A stretch of DNA of 5,398 nucleotides from DATKWS01 sp035529435 (GCA_035529435.1 DATKWS010000204.1:1-5398), one strand, 5' to 3'; numbered from the stretch's first letter, positions 1-4,551 are shown. Translations and numbers: made by a program. Notes: generated from the sequence alone by a model not told the origin.

Positions 1-27
1 AAAACAGAGAACGGATCTTCTTTTCAT
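1..27 (-). CDS. 5' end of an unidentified gene leaving the window (first 9 codons)
   Basis: Reading leftwards on the minus strand, an ATG at 27-25 opens MKRRSVLCF and the frame is still open at the window edge. The start is supported by an AGGAG Shine-Dalgarno (plus-strand 33-37) placed 5 nt before the ATG, one of the best ribosome sites in the window. The two arginines and lysine followed by Val-Leu-Cys-Phe would suit the beginning of a signal peptide or lipoprotein leader, but nine residues cannot show this. No function can be given. It lies downstream of the structured RNA unit at 178-432 on the same strand and may be controlled by it. Confidence 0.6.
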
Positions 28-112
28 GATCTCTCCTAACCGTCTGCGCCGCTTACCCAGGCTCTCGTCTTGAATGTATCCCTCTCGTCCGGGCAAACGG
101 CAGGTGGGGTCA

Positions 113-132
113 TGGACCATGTGCACGGTCCA
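113..132. promoter_or_regulatory. Near-perfect 20-bp palindrome upstream of the left-edge gene (possible operator)
   Basis: TGGACC and GGTCCA arms (113-118 and 127-132) flank an 8-bp centre that is itself partly symmetric; 16 of 20 positions pair. It lies about 85 nt upstream of the ATG at 27 and downstream of the terminator at 178-242. A dimeric regulator could bind there, or it could fold as a leader hairpin. No regulator family is recognised. Confidence 0.3.
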
Positions 133-177
133 CGGCAACAAGAAACGGCCGGTTTTTTCCTCCTTCCGTGATTGGCT

Positions 178-242
178 GAAAATAAAACGCGCCCCGCCTC
201 CGGCGTCCGAAACGACACCGCCTGCGTCATATGGAGCGGGGC
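178..242 (-). terminator. Intrinsic terminator on the minus strand, ahead of the left-edge gene
   Basis: In minus-strand sense a GCCCCGCTCC arm (242-233) pairs with a GGAGGCGGGGC arm (201-191), giving 10 bp with one bulged G. Inside is a second helix of CGGTGTC (220-214) with GACGCCG (207-201), which includes one G-U pair and closes a 6-nt loop; base 201 can belong to only one of the two helices. Three bases after the stem comes TTTTATTTTC (187-178). A GC-rich stem plus U-tract is the standard Rho-independent pattern. No long gene precedes it on this strand, so it probably ends the RNA started at the promoter at 403-432. Confidence 0.6.
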
Positions 243-396
243 TGAACTGATTTAAGTAACGCTTCCGGTGTTGCATGCACCATCGTGCCTGGCGGCGGGA
301 ATAATACAGTGGTTATCGCGATGCATGCACGTGTCATCGATTCATCTCATAGCGTTGAAACGTAGGATACGGAAATAACGCTGATCCCTCATGGTG
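178..396 (-). ncRNA. Putative structured small RNA or attenuated leader, about 215 nt
   Basis: The interval is bounded by a strong minus-strand promoter (403-432, predicted start near 396) and an intrinsic terminator (178-242). It contains no convincing ORF. Helices seen by eye, in plus coordinates, are: 351-356 with 377-382, enclosing a CGTA/TACG mini-hairpin (361-371); 319-329 with 272-285, an 11-bp helix with a 3-nt bulge that uses two TGCATGCA motifs; and the terminator hairpins. I checked by eye for tRNA, tmRNA, 6S, SRP and common riboswitch signatures and found none. It could be a free-standing sRNA or a cis-acting leader for the gene starting at 27, about 150 nt further on. Its existence and start site are inferred. 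Confidence 0.42.
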
Positions 397-402
397 AAAA
401 CG

Positions 403-432
403 ATTATACGCCATGGCGCTGCGCGCCGTCAA
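403..432 (-). promoter_or_regulatory. Strong sigma70-type promoter, minus strand
   Basis: In minus-strand sense there is a TTGACG -35 (432-427), an 18-bp spacer and a perfect TATAAT -10 (408-403), with a predicted start near 396. The spacer carries a GGCGC-N3-GCGCC dyad (415-427) abutting the -35, where a repressor could sit. The promoter lies just past the 3' end of the radical SAM gene and reads towards the left edge, so it serves the RNA at 178-396 and possibly the gene at 1-27. Confidence 0.65.
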
Positions 433-485
433 TCCGCAAGTACCGCATCGCCGGAAGGCCTCCGCGACAACGATCCGTTCACGGT

Positions 486-520
486 GCGCGGGCCAATCGC
501 GCCGTCAGGCGCACCCGCGC
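486..520 (-). terminator. GC-rich nested hairpin after the radical SAM gene (weak terminator candidate)
   Basis: GCGCGGG (486-492) pairs with CCCGCGC (514-520). Inside, GCGCC (499-503) pairs with GGCGC (508-512) across a GTCA loop. The hairpin begins 5 nt beyond the stop codon of the radical SAM gene, where a terminator is expected. No U-tract follows on the minus strand, so it is not a canonical intrinsic terminator; it may protect the transcript end or act with Rho. Confidence 0.35.
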
Positions 521-525
521 CGCAC

Positions 526-1902
526 CTACTCACCGATCCGCCAGCGGATTGATTTAACTACCGATTCCCAGTCGCCCCGCTCCCAGGCCGCATCGTATAT
601 CTTCCGCACTTCGCCGGCATACTCCTCGAGCTCGGATGCAATTCCTTTGAGCGCATCCTCTTCACCCGGTACGCAGGAATGCGGGGAGAACCGCTCGAGC
701 GTCCGGAAGAAGAATCGGGGGCGGTCGAGAAGGAAGCACGGCCGCAGCGCGTTCCCCTCGAACGGAATCGCCCGCCTGAGGGTCGAGAGGTATTCACCTC
801 TCAGCGCTCCGGTCAGGGTAACATCGTGGATGTTGTGCGTGGAGAAGTTGCTGTAGACGCAGGGGGTGACATCACCGGACGCAAGGATATGAATGTAATG
901 CCGTCCCGAGCTGGTGCAGCCGCCGGTGAGCGGCCCGTCGTTGATCACATCGATCAGGAAGATCGGTTTTTCATTGCGCAGGCGGTATACGTTCCGGCGT
1001 GAGAGATCGCGTTGGCGCGGCGTCGGCAGGAGTGAGATGTCGGGATCACGCCCGACCGGCATGTAGTGAAAGTAATATCCCACGAGGCATCCGCACCCCA
1101 GCGCCCAATCGACGAATCTTTCGGACGTGACCTCCTCGACATTGTCCCGCGTCTCCATGACCGAATAGCCGAAGGGAATACCGGCCGCACGGAGGCGCTG
1201 CATCGCGCCTTTCACCGCTTTGTACGCCCCGTCCCGGCGGCGACGGTCCGTCGCTTCCTCGTACCCCTCGACGCTGAGCATCGGGAGAACGTTGCCCAGA
1301 TCGGCGAGCCGGTCCACGGCCGCGTCATCGAGCAACGTGCCATTCGTAAATATTTGAAAAAAACAATCGGGAAACTGCTCCATGATCGTAAAGATATCCC
1401 GGTAGACGAACGGCTCGCCGCCGGTGAAGATGAAGAAGTGCACCCCCATCCCATCCCGTGCCTCACGCATGACACGGAGCATGATCTCGGGGGCGAGGTC
1501 CCCGCCGGCCTGTCCAGCCGCGCTGCAGTGGGGACAGCTCAGGTTGCACCGTGAGGTCGGCGCAATCGATACGGCGTACGGAGGCGGGAATCCCTCCCAC
1601 CTCTTGAATCTATTCCGCGGCCGTCCGTTTCCGAGGAGTCCCCGCACGATGAGATTCGATACGAGCTTCTTCCTGCAGCGGGGCGATAGATCGGTCTCGA
1701 GACGCCGAAGAAACCGTACGAACGGGTGTCCCGAGCGCACCAACCCCCGCAACCTCCCCATGTTGTCACGCCACGCGCGTGAACCGCCGCCGAGCCACTG
1801 GAACAGTAGGAGGAACGTCTCCAACCTGCGTGGGGATGAACGAAGAAGATGATCGAGAAGAAATGATGAGATTCCCGTATGTAATTCCAGAATCGCGGCC
1901 AT
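526..1902 (-). CDS. Radical SAM protein with probable auxiliary Fe-S site (SPASM/twitch-like C-terminus)
   Basis: 458 residues. The CxxxCxxC motif of radical SAM enzymes is at C119, C123 and C126 and would bind the 4Fe-4S cluster that cleaves S-adenosylmethionine. The SAM-contacting GGEP motif is at 161-164, followed by FTNGTLL near 185-191. A C-terminal set, C329-x18-C348 with a GDVTPC ending, then RPC389 and possibly C410, resembles SPASM/twitch auxiliary-cluster segments. Residues 1-105 are an Arg-rich lead-in. I chose the ATG at 1902 because GGGAGG sits 7 nt upstream and the protein looks normal from there; the frame runs open to 2115 but that extension looks like untranslated sequence. 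The family is generic (COG0535-like) and widespread in anaerobes; I cannot name a substrate. No precursor peptide or maturation partner is adjacent. It is transcribed divergently from the RNA at 2083. Confidence 0.9.
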   Translation of the reverse strand: MAAILELHTGISSFLLDHLLRSSPRRLETFLLLFQWLGGGSRAWRDNMGRLRGLVRSGHPFVRFLRRLETDLSPRCRKKLVSNLIVRGLLGNGRPRNRFKRWEGFPPPYAVSIAPTSRCNLSCPHCSAAGQAGGDLAPEIMLRVMREARDGMGVHFFIFTGGEPFVYRDIFTIMEQFPDCFFQIFTNGTLLDDAAVDRLADLGNVLPMLSVEGYEEATDRRRRDGAYKAVKGAMQRLRAAGIPFGYSVMETRDNVEEVTSERFVDWALGCGCLVGYYFHYMPVGRDPDISLLPTPRQRDLSRRNVYRLRNEKPIFLIDVINDGPLTGGCTSSGRHYIHILASGDVTPCVYSNFSTHNIHDVTLTGALRGEYLSTLRRAIPFEGNALRPCFLLDRPRFFFRTLERFSPHSCVPGEEDALKGIASELEEYAGEVRKIYDAAWERGDWESVVKSIRWRIGE

Positions 1903-1912
1903 CGGTACCCTC
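1903..1912 (-). promoter_or_regulatory. Ribosome binding site fixing the radical SAM start
   Basis: On the minus strand GGGAGGG precedes the ATG at 1902 with a 5-6 nt gap. No such site accompanies the other in-frame ATG codons upstream, so the shorter 458-residue form is preferred over the 529-residue frame. Confidence 0.7.
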
Positions 1913-1931
1913 CCGACACGTACCGCGCAGA

Positions 1932-1940
1932 ATTGTATCA
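1932..1940 (-). promoter_or_regulatory. Extended -10 promoter for the radical SAM gene
   Basis: In minus-strand sense TGATACAAT supplies a TGn extension plus a TACAAT -10 (5 of 6 to consensus). The -35 position is poor (TGGAGT at a 17-bp spacing), which is typical of extended -10 promoters. The predicted start near 1925 leaves a leader of about 24 nt carrying the GGGAGG site. The assignment is a motif reading only. Confidence 0.45.
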
Positions 1941-1989
1941 CAATCGATGCAATCACTCCAGTGGGCCGCGAGCAATGATTCACGATTAT

Positions 1990-2047
1990 GGTATACGGAA
2001 CAAATTTACATATAATATTTGTTAAATGAAAATGATTGCATTTTGCC
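1990..2047. promoter_or_regulatory. AT-rich block with Fur-like dyad between the divergent promoters
   Basis: This stretch is strikingly AT-rich against GC-rich surroundings. It sits directly upstream of the plus-strand -35 (2048), the place of an UP element. It contains an imperfect 20-bp dyad at 2024-2043 with half-sites AAATGnAA and TTnCATTT, reminiscent of Fur/Zur-type operators but not a good match to any one consensus. GCAAT-type words recur at 1949, 1972 and, inverted, at 2031-2039. Confidence 0.35.
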
Positions 2048-2076
2048 TTGACGGCAACCGGCATCTGGTTTATAAT
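2048..2076 (+). promoter_or_regulatory. Near-consensus sigma70 promoter, plus strand
   Basis: TTGACG (2048-2053), exactly 17 bp, then a perfect TATAAT (2071-2076). With the AT-rich segment just upstream this should be one of the strongest promoters in the window. The predicted start is near 2083, about 410 nt before the uvsE start codon, so it drives the RNA at 2083-2392 and reaches uvsE only by readthrough. Confidence 0.75.
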
Positions 2077-2082
2077 AGTCAC

Positions 2083-2392
2083 GCAATCGATAAACGGCTG
2101 CCGATTTAACGACAACGAACGCGAGCGCCTAAAGTGTCAGGGCCTATGCACCTCTCGAGTGGCGGAGCGGTTGGCCCGATCCGATACCGGGCAACTATCC
2201 GCCATTTCTCTGCGGCGCTACGAAGGGTGAATTGTTCTCCGTCTGCTGCAAACGGGCGACTATCCGGTGCGGTGCCGCCCTCGAGCAGTAGACAGGGGGA
2301 GCAATCAAGGAGATGTTCGAATAGCCCGCGGGCCTGAGCAGCGTCGCGGCACGGAGCCGGCCTTGTTTCGCTGGCTCCTTCTTTCTATTATT
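2083..2392 (+). ncRNA. Putative structured small RNA or attenuated uvsE leader, about 310 nt
   Basis: The interval is bounded by a near-consensus promoter (2048-2076) and an intrinsic terminator (2353-2392) and has no convincing ORF. Helices seen by eye: a closing helix of TCAGGGCC (2137-2144) with GGCCTGA (2331-2337) and one bulged G; hairpin I of TGGCGGA (2160-2166) with TCCGCCA (2198-2204), enclosing TTG-g-CCCG (2171-2178) with CGGGCAA (2188-2194); and hairpin II of 2241-2247 with 2284-2293, enclosing GGGCG (2254-2258) with CGCCC (2276-2280). GCCCGCGGGC at 2324-2333 is a perfect palindrome. The 14-mer CGGGCRACTATCCG occurs at 2188 and 2253. Signatures of RNase P, tmRNA, SRP RNA and common riboswitches were not found. 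It may be a trans-acting sRNA or a cis regulator of uvsE; the sequence does not decide. Confidence 0.5.
2353..2392 (+). terminator. Intrinsic terminator between the structured RNA and uvsE
   Basis: GGAGCCGGC (2353-2361) pairs with GCTGGCTCC (2370-2378) through 9 bp including one G-U, across an 8-nt loop, and is followed at once by TTCTTTCTATTATT (2379-2392). This is a canonical plus-strand Rho-independent terminator. It lies about 100 nt before the uvsE ATG, so most transcripts from 2083 should stop here unless an antitermination event occurs. A weak promoter-like pair (TTGTTT at 2363, TATTAT at 2386, spacing 17) overlaps it and might serve uvsE. Confidence 0.7.
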
Positions 2393-2423
2393 GAATACAT
2401 AACCACTCGTCCGGCCGCGGCTC

Positions 2424-2490
2424 AGGTGAATCATGGATGGCGGAAACGAGCGAGCCATCAGTGCGCCGCCGTAATCGCGGCGGACGGAGA
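2424..2490 (+). promoter_or_regulatory. uvsE translation-start region: possible 13-codon leader ORF, hairpin and RBS
   Basis: AGGTGA (2424-2429) precedes an ATG at 2433 that opens 13 codons (M-D-G-G-N-E-R-A-I-S-A-P-P) and stops with TAA at 2472-2474. The stop lies in the loop of a 6-bp GC hairpin, CGCCGC (2464-2469) with GCGGCG (2477-2482). Four bases later comes the uvsE Shine-Dalgarno GGAG (2486-2489), 5 nt before its ATG. Translation of the small ORF would disrupt the hairpin next to the uvsE ribosome site. The RBS is well supported; the leader peptide is speculative. Confidence 0.35.
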
Positions 2491-2494
2491 ACAT

Positions 2495-3394
2495 ATGAAG
2501 ATCGGATACCCCTGCATCAACCGCAGCATCGGATGCTCGTCGAGCCGCACGTTCCGGCTGGCGAGCTATTCCGACGAGAACCTGATCAGGATACTGGGCG
2601 GCAACCTCGCGTGCCTCGACAGGATTCTCCGTTACAACGTGGAGAGGGGCCTCCTGTTCTTCCGGATGAGCTCCGACCTCGTCCCGTTCGCCTCGCACCC
2701 CGTCTGTACGTTCGACTGGGCCGGCCACTTCGCCGCCGAGCTGCGCGGGACCGGCACGTACATCAAGGAGAACGACCTCCGCATCTCGATGCACCCCGAC
2801 CAGTTCGTTCTGATCAATTCGATCCGGCCGGATGTGATCGAGCGGAGCGTGGCCGAGCTCGACTACCATTGCCGCGTGCTCGACGCGATGGGACTCGACA
2901 CGAGCGCGAAGGTGCAGATACATGTCGGTGGGGTGTACGGGGACAAGAATGCGGCGATCCTGCGTTTCGTCTCGAATTACCGGCGGCTCCGGGCACGGAT
3001 ACGGCGGCGGCTCGCCATCGAGAACGACGACCGCTCGTATTCGCTTGGCGACTGCATGGCCATACACCGGCAGGTCCGGGTACCCGTCATCTTCGATGTT
3101 TTCCACCATGAGCTTATCGGGGACGGGCGCCCCGTGCGCGAGGCGATCACCGAGGCCGCGGGCACGTGGCGCCGCGGCGACGGTCCGCCTATGGTCGATT
3201 ACAGCAGCCAGGAACGCGGCCGCAAGCGGGGAAGCCACGCCGAGCGCCTCAGTCCCGCGCAATTCAGGCGGTTCGTCAACGAGGTCGATGGATTAAATTT
3301 CGATCTGATGCTCGAGATCAAGGACAAGGAACAAAGCGCGCTCCGCGCCCTGAAGATTCTCCGTGAAATGGATACGCACATGCTGGAGACATGA
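2495..3394 (+). CDS. uvsE: UV damage endonuclease UvsE (UVDE family)
   Basis: 299 residues, the usual length for bacterial UvsE. The enzyme nicks DNA 5' of UV photoproducts and some other lesions, starting a repair route independent of UvrABC; it is a cytoplasmic TIM-barrel with a metal cluster. The sequence opens MKIGYPCINRSIGC as in the family. Likely metal and substrate residues are H68 (ASHPV), H100 with Q103 (MHPDQF), H143 (QIHVGG), E176 (IENDD), D201 and H204 (FDVFHHE), H248 and E274 (LEIKDKE). Where Thermus UVDE, as I recall it, has a Lys-x-His segment, this protein reads MVDYSSQ, a variant of one subgroup. The ATG at 2495 follows GGAGA at a good distance; the open frame upstream to 2267 is leader sequence. 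Expression may depend on readthrough of the terminator at 2353. The gene converges on the glycosylase gene at 3488. Confidence 0.95.
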   Translation: MKIGYPCINRSIGCSSSRTFRLASYSDENLIRILGGNLACLDRILRYNVERGLLFFRMSSDLVPFASHPVCTFDWAGHFAAELRGTGTYIKENDLRISMHPDQFVLINSIRPDVIERSVAELDYHCRVLDAMGLDTSAKVQIHVGGVYGDKNAAILRFVSNYRRLRARIRRRLAIENDDRSYSLGDCMAIHRQVRVPVIFDVFHHELIGDGRPVREAITEAAGTWRRGDGPPMVDYSSQERGRKRGSHAERLSPAQFRRFVNEVDGLNFDLMLEIKDKEQSALRALKILREMDTHMLET

Positions 3395-3418
3395 GCGAAC
3401 CGGGCGCCGCGCGGATCA

Positions 3419-3446
3419 GTGCCCATCGATGGCGGCGATGCGGCAC
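3419..3446. terminator. Hairpin between convergent uvsE and glycosylase genes (weak terminator candidate)
   Basis: GTGCC-CATCG (3419-3428) pairs with CGATG-c-GGCAC (3436-3446) through 10 bp with one bulged C and a 7-nt loop. A second 6-bp hairpin, CGGATC/GATCCG, lies at 3464-3483. Both are in the 93-bp gap between two gene ends, where transcription from each side must stop, but neither has a U-tract on either strand. Confidence 0.35.
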
Positions 3447-3487
3447 GGATAATGGCCCGGCCACGGATCGGCGGCATGATCCGGCGC

Positions 3488-4312
3488 TCACGGCGCGATG
3501 CCGTACCTGCGCCGCTTCCGTGTCACCATGCCCTCATCGACGAGCCTCCCGAGGTTCCGCCGCAGGCGCGACGCATCGAGGCCGGTTACCCGCCGCAGCT
3601 CGGCCTCCGCGAGATCCCGCTTTGCGAGCGCCTTCACGATAAGGCCGCGCGCCTGGCGGTCGGACCCCTCGAACGGGCCCTGCCGCGCATGGTGGGCGCT
3701 CCTGCGCGAGGGATTCGGCAGCCGGCTCTTCAGCATCGATCCGTAGTCCATGAGGGCGCTGTACCACGCGCGTGGGCCGGCACGGTCGAGCGTCTGCTCT
3801 ACGAGCTGCAGAAGCTCGGCATCCGGTACGCGGGTCCGATCCGGAAAAAAATGATGAATAAACACCGCCCGGATGTTCGTCTCGACAAATGGATGCGCCG
3901 CACCGAAGGCGAACGCGGCGATCGCTGCGGCGGTGGCCTTTCCGATGCCGGGGAGGGTGACGAGCTTAGCGGGCTCCGGGGGAATCGTGCCGCCGAAATC
4001 CTTAACGATCCGCTGTGCCGCACGCTTGAGGTGCAGCGCCCGCCGGTTGTAACCGAGGCCGCTCCACTCCCGCAGCACGTCGCGGAGCGGGGCCCCGGCG
4101 AGTGCCGCGATATCGGGAAAGCGTGCAATGAACTGTTCGTACTTCTCCAGCACGCGGGGCACCTGCGTCTGCTGGAGCATAAACTCCGAGACGAGGATGC
4201 GGTACGGATCGCGCGTGCGCCGCCAGGGGAGATCGGCACGTCCGCGCTCGCGGTAATACTCGTATACCGCCCGGCGAAACTTCTTCACCTCTGTCTCGCG
4301 CAGCCTGCGCAT
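3488..4312 (-). CDS. MutY-like HhH-GPD DNA glycosylase lacking the Fe-S cluster
   Basis: 274 residues. In MutY, the enzyme removes adenine paired with 8-oxoguanine. Visible here are the active-site helix SEFMLQQTQV with Glu43, WSGLGYNRRA (83-92), the helix-hairpin-helix LPGIGKATA (120-128), and ETNIR (144-148) where Glu144 takes the place of the catalytic Asp of E. coli MutY and EndoIII. The EndoIII lyase Lys position is Ala126, so a monofunctional glycosylase is expected. There is not one cysteine in the protein, so the C-x6-C-x2-C-x5-C cluster loop is absent; NPSRRSAHHARQGPFEGS (200-217) follows the catalytic domain instead. Residues 219-274 look like a winged helix rather than the NUDIX-like 8-oxoG domain, so A:8-oxoG specificity is not assured. 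The ATG at 4312 has GGGAGGG about 10 nt upstream, slightly far. No clear promoter was found. Confidence 0.85.
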   Translation of the reverse strand: MRRLRETEVKKFRRAVYEYYRERGRADLPWRRTRDPYRILVSEFMLQQTQVPRVLEKYEQFIARFPDIAALAGAPLRDVLREWSGLGYNRRALHLKRAAQRIVKDFGGTIPPEPAKLVTLPGIGKATAAAIAAFAFGAAHPFVETNIRAVFIHHFFPDRTRVPDAELLQLVEQTLDRAGPRAWYSALMDYGSMLKSRLPNPSRRSAHHARQGPFEGSDRQARGLIVKALAKRDLAEAELRRVTGLDASRLRRNLGRLVDEGMVTRKRRRYGIAP

Positions 4313-4405
4313 CGCGCCGGATCCCTCCCGTGATATGCCGGTATCGGTGCCAACGCAATCACCTCCACCCGCCCGCCCCGGCTATTTCCACACCGGACAG
4401 AAAGA

Positions 4406-4433
4406 AGCGCCCACCCGAAAACGGATGGGCGCT
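4406..4433 (-). terminator. Intrinsic terminator of the peptidase gene
   Basis: An AGCGCCCA arm and its complement (4406-4413 and 4426-4433) extend inward to CCG/CGG around a four-base loop, making a 12-position stem with one mismatch. In minus-strand sense the hairpin is followed by TCTTTCTG. It lies about 110 nt past the stop codon of the peptidase gene and before the glycosylase gene on the same strand, so it separates their transcripts. Confidence 0.7.
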
Positions 4434-4532
4434 GCGAACGGCACGATCTATCGGTACCCTTCCTTACCTCGCTCCGGCCCGTACAGGCGCGGAGTGAAGC
4501 GCCGTGCCGCTGCAATCCGAAAGCACCCTTCT

Positions 4533-4551
4533 GGGAACGGCGCTAGTTCCC
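4533..4551 (-). other. Hairpin around the peptidase stop codon
   Basis: GGGAAC (4533-4538) and GTTCCC (4546-4551) form a perfect 6-bp stem with a 7-nt loop that contains the TAG stop (4543-4545). No U-tract follows. It may stabilise the 3' end together with the terminator at 4406-4433, or be chance. The ~100 nt between the two hairpins hold no gene; only CGGCAC (4439-4444) and GTGCCG (4504-4509) could pair across it. Confidence 0.3.

Noticed and set aside
36..230. 64-codon minus-strand frame whose TAG stop overlaps the RBS of the left-edge gene
   Set aside because: No Shine-Dalgarno at its start, unconvincing residue composition, and it begins inside the terminator hairpin at 178-242; the stop overlap looks accidental.
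413..856. 147-codon plus-strand frame
   Set aside because: Mostly antisense to the radical SAM gene; Arg/Ser-rich shadow translation typical of GC-rich DNA, no RBS.
2024..2043. A definite Fur box
   Set aside because: Only one half-site fits the TGATAAT-type consensus; kept as a weak dyad, not called as a Fur operator.
1903..2115. 71-residue N-terminal extension of the radical SAM protein
   Set aside because: The upstream ATG lacks an RBS, and the frame would run through the predicted promoter and AT-rich block; the start at 1902 has a strong RBS.
2160..2204. tRNA-like run (GGCGGAGCGGTTGG resembles a Ser/Leu tRNA D-arm)
   Set aside because: No 7-nt anticodon loop, no paired T-arm, no acceptor stem; the GTTCGAAT at about 2315 has no flanking stem.
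2134..2337. 67-codon plus-strand frame inside the structured RNA
   Set aside because: GTG start with no RBS and low-complexity Ser/Arg/Ala composition; the RNA fold and terminator explain the region better.
2083..2392. RNase P RNA, tmRNA, SRP RNA or a cobalamin/c-di-GMP riboswitch
   Set aside because: None of the conserved core words of these RNAs could be found on reading; length alone is not evidence.
2267..2494. 76-residue N-terminal extension of UvsE
   Set aside because: It would translate through the intrinsic terminator, and UvsE homologues begin at the MKIGYPC segment, which has its own RBS.
2195..3262. 355-codon minus-strand frame over uvsE
   Set aside because: Antisense shadow of uvsE codons; uvsE has clear family motifs throughout, while this frame has none.
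3419..4333. 304-codon plus-strand frame over the glycosylase gene
   Set aside because: Antisense shadow; the minus strand carries the intact HhH-GPD motifs.
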